Source: CAVRIA01 sp963721115 (GTDB lineage Bacteria > Desulfobacterota > Binatia > HRBIN30 > CADEER01). From it: a stretch of DNA of 64,000 nucleotides. Below the pieces are notes generated by a model. The model was not told the DNA's origin. It did no database searches and saw only the letters and a program-made list of their open reading frames with translations. The number at the start of each line of letters is the position of its first letter. Position 1 is the first letter of the stretch. The stretch lies in NCBI GenBank assembly GCA_963721115.1, contig CAVRIA010000005.1, positions 372,001 through 436,000 of the forward strand, read 5' to 3'. Of this stretch, positions 1 through 8,586 are shown piece by piece. The position numbers and the translations under genes were made by a program.

Positions 1-2
1 CG

Positions 3-53
3 GCGGAGAATACCGTCCGCGTGGCGCCGATCGCCGCCCGGGTCGCGGCCTGA
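3..53 (+). CDS. C-terminal fragment of a gene cut by the left edge
   Basis: One frame is open to the left edge and ends AENTVRVAPIAARVAA before TGA. Its composition is protein-like, and a hairpin with a short T run follows about 75 bases later. Sixteen residues are too few to assign a family, and a chance open frame cannot be excluded at this G+C content. Confidence 0.3.
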   Translation, partial: AENTVRVAPIAARVAA

Positions 54-358
54 CGCGACCGGCGAGCTGATCTCGCGCCGGGAGGTGGAGCGCCAGCCCG
101 GTCGTAGACCCGCCGCGATGCGATCCACCGCCGCCACGGGCGCCGGATCCGGCGGCGGTTTGACCTGCGCCCGGCGCGGTCGGTATGTGCGGTGCTGCAC
201 CGGGGTTTCGAAGCAGTGGCACGAATCACTTCCAGTCGCGTCTGGGCCGGCCGAGCAGCGGTAGGCGTCGACGGGCACGCGACTTCCGGGCGTGTCGTGG
301 GCGCGCCGCCTCTGCCCATCGGTCCCACGGCGGCAGGGCCGTGGAGCGGAGAACGGTC
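54..358. other. Intergenic stretch with one hairpin
   Basis: No convincing coding frame is seen. Longer open frames running into the next gene give arginine-rich translations typical of non-coding high-G+C DNA. The only structure noted is the GC-rich hairpin annotated separately. A GGAG stands seven bases before the GTG start of the next gene. Confidence 0.45.
128..161 (+). terminator. Possible weak intrinsic terminator
   Basis: An eight-base inverted repeat CCGCCGCC/GGCGGCGG with a 15-base spacer is followed by TTT. A second small palindrome (GCCGGATCCGGC) overlaps the right arm. The T run is short, so this is tentative. Confidence 0.3.
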
Positions 359-1012
359 GTGTTCGTCGGTCACTACGGAGTGAGCTTCGCGGCCAAATCG
401 GCCGATCGGGACATCCCGCTGTGGTTGCTCTTCGTCGCGGCCCAGGCTGTCGACATCCTCTGGGCGATCCTGGTTCTGGTCGGAGTCGAGAGCATCCGCA
501 TCGTGCCCGGATTCACCGCTTCCGTGCCGATCGACTTCGAGTTCATCGGCTACTCTCACAGCCTGCTCGCCGTCTTCGTCTGGGCCTGTGTCGCCTTCGT
601 GGCGATGAAGTCCTTCGAGGCGCCCCTGGGCTCCAACCGCGCCGCGCTCCTGGTCGCGCTGGCGGTGCTCTCGCACTGGCCGCTGGACCTCATCGTGCAC
701 CGGCCCGACCTGCCCCTCTACGACGTCGAGTACCGGATGGGCATGGGCCTGTGGGATTACCCCGTCGCGTCGTTCCTGGTGGAAACCGGCCTGCTGCTCG
801 CGGGTCTCGCCTGCTATCTCCGCTCGACGCGGCCGGTCGTCCGCGGAGGGCGCTACGGCATGCCGGTCCTCGTCGCCGCCATGCTTCTCATCCAGCTCAG
901 CCTGACCCTCGGCCCGGCGATCCGGTCGCCGGCGCTGGTCGCTCTCGGCGCCCTCGCCCTGTATGTCGGTTTCGCCGTCGTCGCCTACAGCCTGGAGCAG
1001 CAACGCGTCTGA
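359..1012 (+). CDS. Multi-pass membrane protein, DUF457/YdjM-like
   Basis: A 217-residue integral membrane protein with five or six hydrophobic segments. It starts MFVGHYGVSFAAK and carries further His/Asp-rich spots, YSHSLLA and SHWPLDLIVHRPD, at membrane boundaries. This pattern is seen in the DUF457 'membrane-bound metal-dependent hydrolase' group, for which an enzymatic role is mostly unproven. The GTG start is chosen because the family N-terminus is VGHY and GGAG lies seven bases upstream; the arginine-rich extension further upstream is not protein-like. It stands alone, facing the convergent lipoprotein gene. The family call is moderately sure; the substrate is unknown. Confidence 0.7.
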   Translation: MFVGHYGVSFAAKSADRDIPLWLLFVAAQAVDILWAILVLVGVESIRIVPGFTASVPIDFEFIGYSHSLLAVFVWACVAFVAMKSFEAPLGSNRAALLVALAVLSHWPLDLIVHRPDLPLYDVEYRMGMGLWDYPVASFLVETGLLLAGLACYLRSTRPVVRGGRYGMPVLVAAMLLIQLSLTLGPAIRSPALVALGALALYVGFAVVAYSLEQQRV

Positions 1013-1110
1013 GACCGCGCCCTTCCCGCCTGCAGCTCGGCACCAAGCGGAACGGCGGTCCTACCGATGGCCGCTCCGACCTTCAGCCCCCGGGCGCGCC
1101 GCGTCGATCC

Positions 1111-1983
1111 TCATGGACTCGTCACCCGGATCACGATCTCGCTCACGGCGCCAAGCTCGCCCATGGTGTCGCGCGCCCGGGCGGCGACGACGGTGTCGCC
1201 TGCGGCGAACGACCAGTCGCGGGCAATCGGCAGACAGAACTGAATCGTGGTGTCTTTCTCGATGAACCCGAAGCCGAAGCCGTTCGGATCGTCGGACTGG
1301 GTGCACGCCAGGATCGAGGCCCCGCGACCGAGAGGGCGGCCGGTCCCGTCGTTGACCCGGCAGCCGAGGTCGTTGATCGCGTCCAGCACGTCCGCATCGT
1401 CGCTGAACTGCAGAGACTCCGTCCCGGGAACGCCGCCGGCGTCGGGTCCGGTGACGTCACAGACAGCGGGGCTGCCGTTGCCGAGCGGACGCTGAACCAG
1501 CATCTGCAAGTCCGGCAACTGGTCCTGACTGACGAACGCGGCGGGGCCGACGGGCCGGCGGTCGGGCCCGGGGCGCGCCTCGACGATCAGCGTCATCCCC
1601 TGCCCCTGCATTCGCTCGTAGACCGGGCGGCCCTCGTCGTCGAAGCTGTTCGGCGTGACCGGAACGTCGTCGGCGCGCGCCACGCCGAAGTGCGTGATCA
1701 CGGGCCCCACGAGCTTGGGCGTCTCGGTCGGAACGAGAGTCGAGGTGGGCGTCTGGCTCGGAAGCGCCGTCGCGGTCGACGTGGCGGCCGGAGGCTGGGT
1801 GGGAACGGGGGACGCGGTCGGAGGCTGGGTCTGGACGAAGGTGGCGGATGGGGGTGGTGTCCGCGTGTCGGCAACCGACGTCGCCGTCGGCGTGGGCCCC
1901 TGTCTTCCCTCGTTGTCGTCGCCACAGCCGGCGACGCAAGCGATGAGACAAAGCAACCCGGTGGAAACGACGGCGCCCTTCAT
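1111..1983 (-). CDS. Secreted lipoprotein with Pro/Thr-rich linker, function unknown
   Basis: A 290-residue protein with a type II signal peptide (hydrophobic segment, lipobox VAGC, then GDDN). The acidic residues after the Cys are those usually read as favouring retention at one membrane, but the rule is not established here. Residues of about 28-92 are a low-complexity Pro/Thr/Ser linker. The C-terminal 200 residues contain several cysteines and a GFGFGFIEKD segment, and look like an extracellular beta-domain that I do not recognise. A GGAGG seven bases before the ATG supports the start. The same lipobox-GDD-PT-linker design recurs in the large lipoprotein near 10.6 kb. Confidence 0.75.
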   Translation of the reverse strand: MKGAVVSTGLLCLIACVAGCGDDNEGRQGPTPTATSVADTRTPPPSATFVQTQPPTASPVPTQPPAATSTATALPSQTPTSTLVPTETPKLVGPVITHFGVARADDVPVTPNSFDDEGRPVYERMQGQGMTLIVEARPGPDRRPVGPAAFVSQDQLPDLQMLVQRPLGNGSPAVCDVTGPDAGGVPGTESLQFSDDADVLDAINDLGCRVNDGTGRPLGRGASILACTQSDDPNGFGFGFIEKDTTIQFCLPIARDWSFAAGDTVVAARARDTMGELGAVSEIVIRVTSP

Positions 1984-2065
1984 CGTCAGCCCTCCCCGGC
2001 GCGGCTTATACAGCAGGTGCGCGGAGAAGAACAGTCAGCGCCCGCGGCCGCGCCGCGTTCGCCGC

Positions 2066-2096
2066 TTGACTTCCCCGCGGCGGTCGCGACTATGAA
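2066..2096 (+). promoter_or_regulatory. Candidate short-leader promoter of the hydrolase gene
   Basis: TTGACT is followed after 18-19 bases by CTATGA/TATGAA, only a few bases before the ATG. If used, transcription would begin at or next to the start codon. No Shine-Dalgarno sequence is visible. Confidence 0.3.
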
Positions 2097-2099
2097 ACC

Positions 2100-2906
2100 A
2101 TGCCCTCATCGAGCGGTCCGATTTCGCGACCCCGGGCCGGGTTGCTCCTCCTCGAAGGACGTGCCCTCCTCGAGCTCGCGGCCCTGGTCCCCGCCTATCC
2201 CGTGCTGCGACGAGCGCCGCGCGGCGACGGCCACCCGGTTCTGGTTCTGCCGGGCTTCATGGCCAGCGACTTCTCCACCCGCAGCCTGCGGGCGTTCCTC
2301 CGCGACCGCGGCTACCAGGCGCACGGCTGGAAGCTCGGGCGCAACCTCGGCCCGCGCCCCGAGATCGTCGTCGGGCTGGCGGAACGCTTTCGCGAGCTGC
2401 GGGAACGGCACGGGCGTTCTCTCAGCCTGATCGGCTGGAGCCTGGGCGGCATCTACGCGCGCGAGCTGGCGCGGCGAGCGCCCGACGCGGTGCGGCAGGT
2501 GATCACGCTGGGTAGCCCCTTCCGCGACGTCGAGGCGACCAACGTCCCGCGCTTCCTGCGCGCACTGGCGGAACGCCGGCGCATGCCGGAAGAGGAGGCG
2601 TTCCGGCAGCTGCTCGGCGAGCCGTTGCCGGTGCCGACGACGGCCATCTACAGCCGCTCCGACGCCATCGCCTCCTGGCAGAGTTGCCGCGAGGAGGAAG
2701 GGCCGCTGCGCGAGAACATCCGGGTGGAGAGCAGCCACCTGGGAATGGGGCACAATCCGGTCGTTCTGCTCACCATCGCCGACCGACTGGCGCAGCCCGA
2801 GGGACGGTGGAAACCCTTCGTCCCACCGCGCGGCTGGTCCTGGCCCTGGATTCCGCGCCCCGAGCGATCGGCGCCGGGCGAGCCGACGGAATCGACCGCC
2901 ACCTGA
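2100..2906 (+). CDS. Alpha/beta hydrolase (lipase/esterase-like)
   Basis: A 268-residue alpha/beta-hydrolase. The strand-turn HPVLVLPGFMASDFSTR matches the oxyanion-loop region. The nucleophile elbow is GWSLGG with Ser near residue 114, followed by YARELARRAPDAVRQVI and then LGSPF, which is typical of triacylglycerol-lipase-like hydrolases. A candidate Asp lies in YSRSDAIASW and a candidate His in SSHLGMGHNP. No signal peptide is apparent, so it is probably cytoplasmic. It is convergent with the next hydrolase gene. The substrate cannot be told from sequence. The start has no obvious ribosome site, but the upstream promoter spacing fits a leaderless message. Confidence 0.85.
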   Translation: MPSSSGPISRPRAGLLLLEGRALLELAALVPAYPVLRRAPRGDGHPVLVLPGFMASDFSTRSLRAFLRDRGYQAHGWKLGRNLGPRPEIVVGLAERFRELRERHGRSLSLIGWSLGGIYARELARRAPDAVRQVITLGSPFRDVEATNVPRFLRALAERRRMPEEEAFRQLLGEPLPVPTTAIYSRSDAIASWQSCREEEGPLRENIRVESSHLGMGHNPVVLLTIADRLAQPEGRWKPFVPPRGWSWPWIPRPERSAPGEPTESTAT

Positions 2907-2927
2907 GGAAGCCGGTGAGAATGCGGG

Positions 2928-3788
2928 CTACACCGCGCCGGATCGCACGCCGGACAGGTGCTCGCGAATGGCGGCGAACCAGGCCCCGGGGTTTTCCATC
3001 TGCGGGCTGTGGGCAGCGTCGGGAACGACCGTCCACACCGCCCCCGCGATCCCCCGCAGCAGCTCGTCGGACGGCCCCAGAAACGGCACGTCCTGTTCGC
3101 CGACGATGATTCGGGTGGGGCAGCGAATCTCGCCGAGGCGATGGGTCACGGGCTCCTGATCCGCCAGGAGAACACCCAGCGAGGCGAAGGCCTCCGGATC
3201 CATGGCTGCGTATCGCCGGCGCTGCCGTTCCCAGAAGACATCCTCGCCCATCTCCGCCTCGAGGCGCCGCGACGCCGGCGGTCGGTTGGGGTCCTCCCGG
3301 GCTCGCGCCCGCAGCAGCTCGGCCAGCGCCGTCATGCCGTCCTGCCGCGCAATCGCTCCGCCCGCCGCCATCGGCGCGCGCAGCAGTCGATCGGGCGCAC
3401 GCGCCGCGGTGTCCATCAGCACCAGCGACGCGACACGGTCCGGATGGGCGAGGGCGAAGCGCAGAGCGACCATGCCGCCCATCGAGTGCCCGAGCAGATC
3501 GCAACGCTCGATCGCGAGAGCGCCGAGCAAGGCGTGCAGATCGGCGACCAGCTGCGCGAAGGTATAGGAGGACGCCTCGCCCGTGTTGGTCGACCCGCCG
3601 TGACCGCGCTGATCGAAGACCACCGTGCGGCCGAGACTCGCGAGCGCCGGCAGGTGCTCGCGGAAGTCGTCGCTCGAGCCGGTGAACCCGTGCACGAGAA
3701 CGAAGGGCCGCTCGCCGCTGCCGATCTCGAAACAGACGAGCTCGACCCCGTTGACCGCGATCTCTCTTCGAATCGGTTCCGCTTCCAT
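2928..3788 (-). CDS. Alpha/beta fold hydrolase
   Basis: A 286-residue alpha/beta hydrolase of the haloperoxidase/3-oxoadipate-enol-lactonase-like type. VLVHGFTGSS near residue 30 gives the oxyanion loop. FDQRGHGGST follows, the nucleophile elbow is GHSMGG with Ser102, the acid is probably Asp233 (IVGEQDVPF), and the base is His260 (DAAHSPQMENP). The cap region of about residues 135-205 is Arg/Glu-rich. No signal peptide is seen. The gene is divergent from the phosphatase gene with about 70 bases between them. Its role is unknown; such enzymes act on esters, lactones or C-C bonds. Confidence 0.88.
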   Translation of the reverse strand: MEAEPIRREIAVNGVELVCFEIGSGERPFVLVHGFTGSSDDFREHLPALASLGRTVVFDQRGHGGSTNTGEASSYTFAQLVADLHALLGALAIERCDLLGHSMGGMVALRFALAHPDRVASLVLMDTAARAPDRLLRAPMAAGGAIARQDGMTALAELLRARAREDPNRPPASRRLEAEMGEDVFWERQRRRYAAMDPEAFASLGVLLADQEPVTHRLGEIRCPTRIIVGEQDVPFLGPSDELLRGIAGAVWTVVPDAAHSPQMENPGAWFAAIREHLSGVRSGAV

Positions 3789-3859
3789 CTTCTTCGCGCC
3801 AGGGCGCGGCGACAGAAACGACTGCCACAGGCGCCGGCCCTTTGCTAGCTTGGTGGTGC

Positions 3860-4477
3860 ATGTCGATCTTTCTCATCCGGCACGGGGAGACCGCCTCGAA
3901 CGCCGCTCGCATCGTGCAGACCCCGGAGACCCCGCTGAGCGAACGCGGCCTCGCCCAGGCGGATCGTCTGGCGCAGCGCCTGGCCGAGCCGGGCATCGCC
4001 AACATCCTCTCCAGCGACCTGCCCCGCGCCGCCATGACGGCCGAGCGCCTGCGCGCTGCCACCGGCGCTCCGATCGATCTCGACCAGGGCCTGCAGGAGC
4101 GCAACTACGGAGAGATCCGCGGGCGCGCCTACGCCGTGCTCGGCGTGAATATCCTGGCGCTCGACTACGAACCGCCCGGCGGCGAGAGATGGGCCGACTT
4201 CCACGCCCGCGTCGACGCGGTCTGGGAACGAATCGTCGCCGCTTCCGGGCGCAGCGCCGGCAATCTGGCCGTCGTCACGCACGGCCTGGTCTGCTACTCG
4301 CTGGCCCTTCGCCACCTGAAGCTTCCGCCCGGCACGGAGACCCCTATGCACTGGCGGAACGCATCGCTGACGATCCTCGAAGCGGAGCCGCCGTGGGCGG
4401 TGGTGCGCCTGCTCAACTGCACCGCCCACCTCGACCTGCACACGGCCGATGCCGCCGGCAACCCTTCGAGCGGCTGA
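3860..4477 (+). CDS. Histidine phosphatase family protein (phosphoglycerate-mutase-like)
   Basis: A 205-residue protein starting MSIFLIRHGET. The family phospho-acceptor is His8 within RHG. SDLPRAAMTAE, LQERNYGEIRG and VVTHGLV supply the other phosphate-pocket Arg, Glu and His. Length and motifs fit cobC/GpmB-type phosphatases rather than glycolytic mutase. An in-frame upstream ATG exists but would add an unlikely LAWWC leader, so the start at MSIFL is preferred. TAGCTTGG sits just before it, suggesting a near-leaderless promoter. The LolA-like gene follows about 60 bases later. Confidence 0.85.
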   Translation: MSIFLIRHGETASNAARIVQTPETPLSERGLAQADRLAQRLAEPGIANILSSDLPRAAMTAERLRAATGAPIDLDQGLQERNYGEIRGRAYAVLGVNILALDYEPPGGERWADFHARVDAVWERIVAASGRSAGNLAVVTHGLVCYSLALRHLKLPPGTETPMHWRNASLTILEAEPPWAVVRLLNCTAHLDLHTADAAGNPSSG

Positions 4478-4535
4478 TCCGACTCTCGCGCGCGGGGTTG
4501 CGGCTTCGCGCCGCATTCGCCAGAGTCGCGTCGCC

Positions 4536-5334
4536 ATGGCCTACTTCGGGAAGACCGCGGCGTTCGCCGTCTTCGCTCTGGCGCTGGTCGCCGCCGGACG
4601 GGCCGTCGGCGAGAGCGCCGCGCCGCCCGCGTCCGACGCGCGCGCCCGGGAGATCGTCGATCGCGTCGACCGCATGCTGCGCGGCGACTCGAGCGTCGGG
4701 ACGATGACGATGGAGATCCAGTCCGAGCACTGGAAGCGAACCCTGAAGACGAAGATCTGGTCGAAGGGCACGGATCGCGCCCTGATCCTCATTCTCGCCC
4801 CGGTCAAGGAGAAGGGGACCGCCACCCTGAAAGTCGGGGGACAACATCTGGAACTATCTCCCCAAGGTGGAGCGCGTGATCAAGATCCCGACCTCGATGA
4901 TGATGGGCTCGTGGATGGGCAGCCACTTCACCAACGACGACCTGGTCAAGGAGAGCCGTCTGATTCGCGACTACGCGATCTCGATCTCCTTCGAGGGCGA
5001 GCGCGGCGGCACGGCAGTGTACGAGTTCACACTCGAGCCGCGGCCCGACGCCGCCGTGGTGTGGGGAAAGATCCTGCTCGAGGTTCGCCGGGACGACCTC
5101 ATGCCGACCTGGCAGAAGTACTACGACGAGGACGGCAACCTGGTGCGCACGCTGACGTTTTCGAAGTACCGCCAAATGGGCGGGCGCCTCCTGCCGGCGG
5201 AGATGGAAATGCGGCCGGTCGACAAGCCGCAGGAATACACGCGGGTGACCTACGAGGACCTCGCGTTCGACGTCCCGCTACAGGACGACTTCTTCTCGCT
5301 GCGCCGTCTTCGCAACCTCTCGGAGGGCCTGTAG
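4536..5334 (+). CDS. LolA-like outer membrane lipoprotein-sorting protein, frameshifted
   Basis: A periplasmic carrier of about 265 residues once one frameshift is corrected. It has an N-terminal signal peptide (AVFALALVAAGRAVG), then an early alpha-helix with REIVDRVDRMLRGDSS, and then beta-strands typical of COG2834 proteins. The 5' part runs in one frame to ATLKVGG. The 3' part continues in another frame from KVERVIKIPTSMMMGSWMG to the stop. Dropping one G from the GGGGG at 4836-4840 restores VGDNIWNYLPKVERV, so the gene has a single +1 insertion. Related proteins accompany LolCDE- or RND-type exporters and carry lipids or lipoproteins through the periplasm. Two permeases and an ATPase follow directly, supporting such a role. 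Confidence 0.8.
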
Positions 5335-5352
5335 GAGCCGCACCGCCGCCGC

Positions 5353-6597
5353 ATGATTCCCACCCTGATCCGCATCGGCTGGGCCAACCTGTGGCGCAAC
5401 CCACGGCGCACCGCCATCACCGTGACGGCATTGGCGATCGGCATGGTGATGCTGGCGTTCACCATCAGCCTGATGGACGGCATGACCCGCGATCTCATCG
5501 AACGGGGAACGAGCCTTCTCATCGGACACGTCGAGGTCCACGCGCGCGGCTATCGGCCGGACCGCTCGATCTTCGACACCATTCCCGGCGACGGCCGTGC
5601 CCTGGCCGCGCGCCTGCGCGCCCAGCCGGGGGTGCGCGGCGCGACCGCCCGCGTCAGCGGCTATGCCCTGATCAGCGCCGGCGAGCACAGTGCCGGCGCC
5701 GACCTTCTCGGGATCGACCCGGCGACCGAACCGGCGGTGAGCACGTTGCTCGAGCACCTGATCGCCGGGCACCCCGTCACCGACGGCAGCAAGGAGATCG
5801 CCATCGGCGACCGCCTGGCGCACACCCTCGCCGTCGCGCCGGGCGACGAGCTCGTCGTCCTCACCCAGGCCGCCGACGGCTCGCTCGGCAACGACGTCTT
5901 CACCCTCACCGGGGTCTTTCGCACCGGTGCCGACGCGGTCGACGGCGGCCTGGCGGTCACCGGCCTCGACGATCTGCAGGATCTGCTCGTCCTCGAGCGC
6001 GCAAGCATACACGAGATCGCCATCCGCGGCGGCGATCCAACCGCCGCGCCGGGGCTGGCCCGCCGGCTGCGGCGGGCCGTCGACTCGCCCGGCGTCGAGA
6101 TCGCCGCCTGGACGGTGCTGGCACCGCAGATCGCGGCCTACGTCTCGATGAGCGACGGCTGGCTGCGGATCATGTACCTGGTCGTGCTCAGCCTGGCGGC
6201 GATCGCGATCCTGAACACGATGCTGATGGCGGTCTTCGAGCGCTTCCGCGAGTTCGGTGTCCTGGCCGCGATCGGCATGCGTCCGGTGCAGATCGTGCTG
6301 CTCGTGTGCACCGAGGTCGCCGCTCTCGCCGCGGTCAGCCTGGCCGCCGCGGTGGCGCTCGGCGCGCCGCTGCTGCGCTGGCTGATCCACAGCGGAATCG
6401 ATCTGCGCATCCTGACCGCGGGGTTCACCCTATCGGGCGTGTCGATCAGCCCGATCCTGCGCGGTGCGTGGGCGGGCCGGGAGTTCGCCGTCTCCGCCGC
6501 TCTGCTCGTCGCCTTCGCGTTGCTCTCCGGTCTCTACCCGGCGGTGCGGGCGGCGCGCGTCGACCCCGCCGCCCTGACGCGCGGAGAGATGCGATGA
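5353..6597 (+). CDS. ABC transporter permease, FtsX/LolC-E type (1)
   Basis: A 414-residue permease. One N-terminal transmembrane helix (about 20-42) follows the conserved amphipathic start RIGWANLWRNPRRTAITV. A periplasmic domain of about 220 residues follows, and three C-terminal helices include the FtsX signature region ILNTMLMAVFERFREFGVL with AIGMRP. This is the MacB/LolC-E architecture: the periplasmic domain receives substrate and the ATPase drives it mechanically. It begins 18 bases after the LolA-like gene, and its stop overlaps the next ATG (ATGA), so translation is probably coupled. Substrate is unknown; a lipoprotein or lipid is inferred from the neighbours. Confidence 0.9.
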   Translation: MIPTLIRIGWANLWRNPRRTAITVTALAIGMVMLAFTISLMDGMTRDLIERGTSLLIGHVEVHARGYRPDRSIFDTIPGDGRALAARLRAQPGVRGATARVSGYALISAGEHSAGADLLGIDPATEPAVSTLLEHLIAGHPVTDGSKEIAIGDRLAHTLAVAPGDELVVLTQAADGSLGNDVFTLTGVFRTGADAVDGGLAVTGLDDLQDLLVLERASIHEIAIRGGDPTAAPGLARRLRRAVDSPGVEIAAWTVLAPQIAAYVSMSDGWLRIMYLVVLSLAAIAILNTMLMAVFERFREFGVLAAIGMRPVQIVLLVCTEVAALAAVSLAAAVALGAPLLRWLIHSGIDLRILTAGFTLSGVSISPILRGAWAGREFAVSAALLVAFALLSGLYPAVRAARVDPAALTRGEMR

Positions 6598-7850
6598 ACG
6601 CGACCGCGCTGCTGCGCATCGCCTGGCGCAATCTGTGGCGCCACACGCGCCGCACGTTGCTGACGGCGCTCGCCTTCGGCGCCGGCGTGTTCCTGCTCAT
6701 CTTCTTTCTCGGGCTCGGCGACGGCGTACACGAGAAGATGATCCAGACGGGCATCCGAATGGGCAGCGGCCACGTCGTCGTGGAGCCGCGAGGCGCGCGC
6801 GACGAGGTCGCGGTCGACCTGCTTCTCACCCCCGACGCGGTCGATGCTCTGCGCGCGGTGCTGGCGAGGCCGCGCATCGCCCGCGACGTCGAGGGATCGG
6901 CGCCGCGGCTCACCGGCTCGGGCCTTCTGAGCTCGGCCAACAACGCCGCCGGCGTGGAGATCCTCGGAGTGGATGCGGCGCGCGAGGCCGACCTCTCTCT
7001 CCTTCCCGACCGCATCGTCGCCGGCACCTACTTCGGTACCGACGGCAGCGCGCCGCCGGTGGTGATCGGACGGGCCCTGGCCGAGAAGCTGAAGGTCAAA
7101 TTGGGATCGAAGGTCGTGCTCATGACCCAGGCGGGCGCGCAGATCGAGAGCCAGTTGCTGCGCGTGCGCGGCATTTTCGCCACCGGCATGGACGACGTCG
7201 ACGGGCATCTGGTCTCGGTGCGGCTGGACGATTTCCAGAAGCTCCTCGGCCGCCCCGGCGCTCTCACCGAGGAGGCCATTTTCCTGCACCGTGCCGGAGA
7301 CGCCGGCGAGGTGCGCCGGCTCATCGCCGCGGCGCTGGCGCCGCGGCCGGTCGACGTCCTCACCTGGCGCCAGGCCATGCCGCAGCTCGATCAGTTCATC
7401 GTCCTCGACGACGCCGGCAATTACATCTTCAACGCCGTCCTGCTGGTCATGGTCACGCTCGGCGTCTTGAACACCGTGCTGATGGCCGTGCTCGAGCGAC
7501 GGCGGGAGTTCGGCCTGCTCGCCGCCCTCGGCATGCGGCCGTCGCTGGTCGGTGTCATGGTCCTGGCCGAATCGATGCTGCTCACTACCTTCGGCGCCGG
7601 GCTCGGTCTCGCGGCCGGGCTGGCGGTGCACCGTTACTTCGCGGTGCACGGCCTCGACATCGCGGCCATGAGCAGCGAGACATTCTCGGTCGCGGGAGTG
7701 GCGATCGACTCGGTCGTCCACTCCTACCTCTATCCAGGGCGCATCCGATGGTCCCTGCTGTTCATCGCTCTGCTCGGGTTCGCCGCCGCCCTCTACCCGG
7801 CGATTCGGGCCGCACGCACGCCGCCGACGGAGGCGATGCGCGGGCTCTGA
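6594..7850 (+). CDS. ABC transporter permease, FtsX/LolC-E type (2)
   Basis: A 418-residue paralogue of the preceding permease with the same layout: RIAWRNLWRHTRRTLLTA, one helix, a periplasmic domain of about 220 residues, then three helices with VLNTVLMAVLERRREFGLL and ALGMRPSLVG. It retains an ending of the same kind (ALYPAIRAARTPPTEAMRGL). The two together would form a LolC/LolE-like heterodimer. The ATG is chosen by its four-base overlap with the upstream stop codon. The open frame extends far upstream through the first permease, but that translation is out of register with any known protein. Confidence 0.9.
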   Translation: MNATALLRIAWRNLWRHTRRTLLTALAFGAGVFLLIFFLGLGDGVHEKMIQTGIRMGSGHVVVEPRGARDEVAVDLLLTPDAVDALRAVLARPRIARDVEGSAPRLTGSGLLSSANNAAGVEILGVDAAREADLSLLPDRIVAGTYFGTDGSAPPVVIGRALAEKLKVKLGSKVVLMTQAGAQIESQLLRVRGIFATGMDDVDGHLVSVRLDDFQKLLGRPGALTEEAIFLHRAGDAGEVRRLIAAALAPRPVDVLTWRQAMPQLDQFIVLDDAGNYIFNAVLLVMVTLGVLNTVLMAVLERRREFGLLAALGMRPSLVGVMVLAESMLLTTFGAGLGLAAGLAVHRYFAVHGLDIAAMSSETFSVAGVAIDSVVHSYLYPGRIRWSLLFIALLGFAAALYPAIRAARTPPTEAMRGL

Positions 7851-7878
7851 CGCCGGCGCGCCGCGAGGATCGAATCAC

Positions 7879-8586
7879 ATGACGCAGACCACTCCGTGTC
7901 CCGCGGTCCAGATGCAGCACGTGAGCAGGCGCTACCGGAGCGGCGCCGGCGAGGTGGCTGCCGTGGACGACGTCTCGCTCGTCGTCGAGCCCGGCGAGTT
8001 CGTGGCCATCGCGGGCCCGTCGGGATCGGGCAAAACGACGCTGTTGAATCTCATGGGGGCCCTCGACCTGCCGGACGGCGGAACGATTCTCGTCGACGGC
8101 ACCGATCTGACCGGGCTCGGACGGGGGGCGCGCGCCGATCTGCGCCTGCGCAAGCTCGGCTTCATTTTCCAGGCCTACAACCTGATCCCGGTGTTGAGCG
8201 CTCTGGAGAATGCCGAGTTCGTCATGCTGCTGCAGGGAATCGATCGACGCGAGCGGCAAGCGCGGGTACGCGAGGTGTTTCGGCTCATCGGGCTGGAGGG
8301 CCTCGAGTCGCGCCGGCCGCACCAGCTTTCCGGTGGGCAGCAGCAGCGGGTCGCGGTCGCGCGCGCCATCGTCGCCCGTCCGGCTCTCGTCCTGGCCGAC
8401 GAGCCGACGGCAAACCTCGACTCGCACACCGGTGGCGCGCTGCTCGACGTCATGCAGAGACTCAACGCGGAGCTGGGCACGACCTTCGTGTTCTCGACCC
8501 ACGATTCGACGGTGATGGAACGCGCCGATCGGCTCATCCACCTGCGCGACGGGAAGGTCGTCGACGACAGTGGGCGCCGGCGCTGA
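7879..8586 (+). CDS. ABC transporter ATP-binding protein, LolD/MacB type
   Basis: A 235-residue ATPase with Walker A GPSGSGKTT (46-54), Q-loop FIFQAYNLIPVL, signature LSGGQQQR (150-157), Walker B LVLADEPT (170-177) and switch His208 in FSTHD. The short length and NLIPVLSALEN after the Q-loop are typical of the LolD/FtsE/MacB group that partners with FtsX-type permeases. It lies 28 bases after the second permease, and its 3' end overlaps the GTG of the barrel gene by 17 bases. It should power the two-permease exporter at the inner membrane. Confidence 0.93.
   Translation: MTQTTPCPAVQMQHVSRRYRSGAGEVAAVDDVSLVVEPGEFVAIAGPSGSGKTTLLNLMGALDLPDGGTILVDGTDLTGLGRGARADLRLRKLGFIFQAYNLIPVLSALENAEFVMLLQGIDRRERQARVREVFRLIGLEGLESRRPHQLSGGQQQRVAVARAIVARPALVLADEPTANLDSHTGGALLDVMQRLNAELGTTFVFSTHDSTVMERADRLIHLRDGKVVDDSGRRR

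Noticed and set aside
292..2430. A 712-codon open frame on the plus strand across the first genes
   Set aside because: The translation is Arg/Pro/Gly-rich with no domain and runs antisense to a lipoprotein with a clear signal peptide. It is a high-G+C shadow frame.
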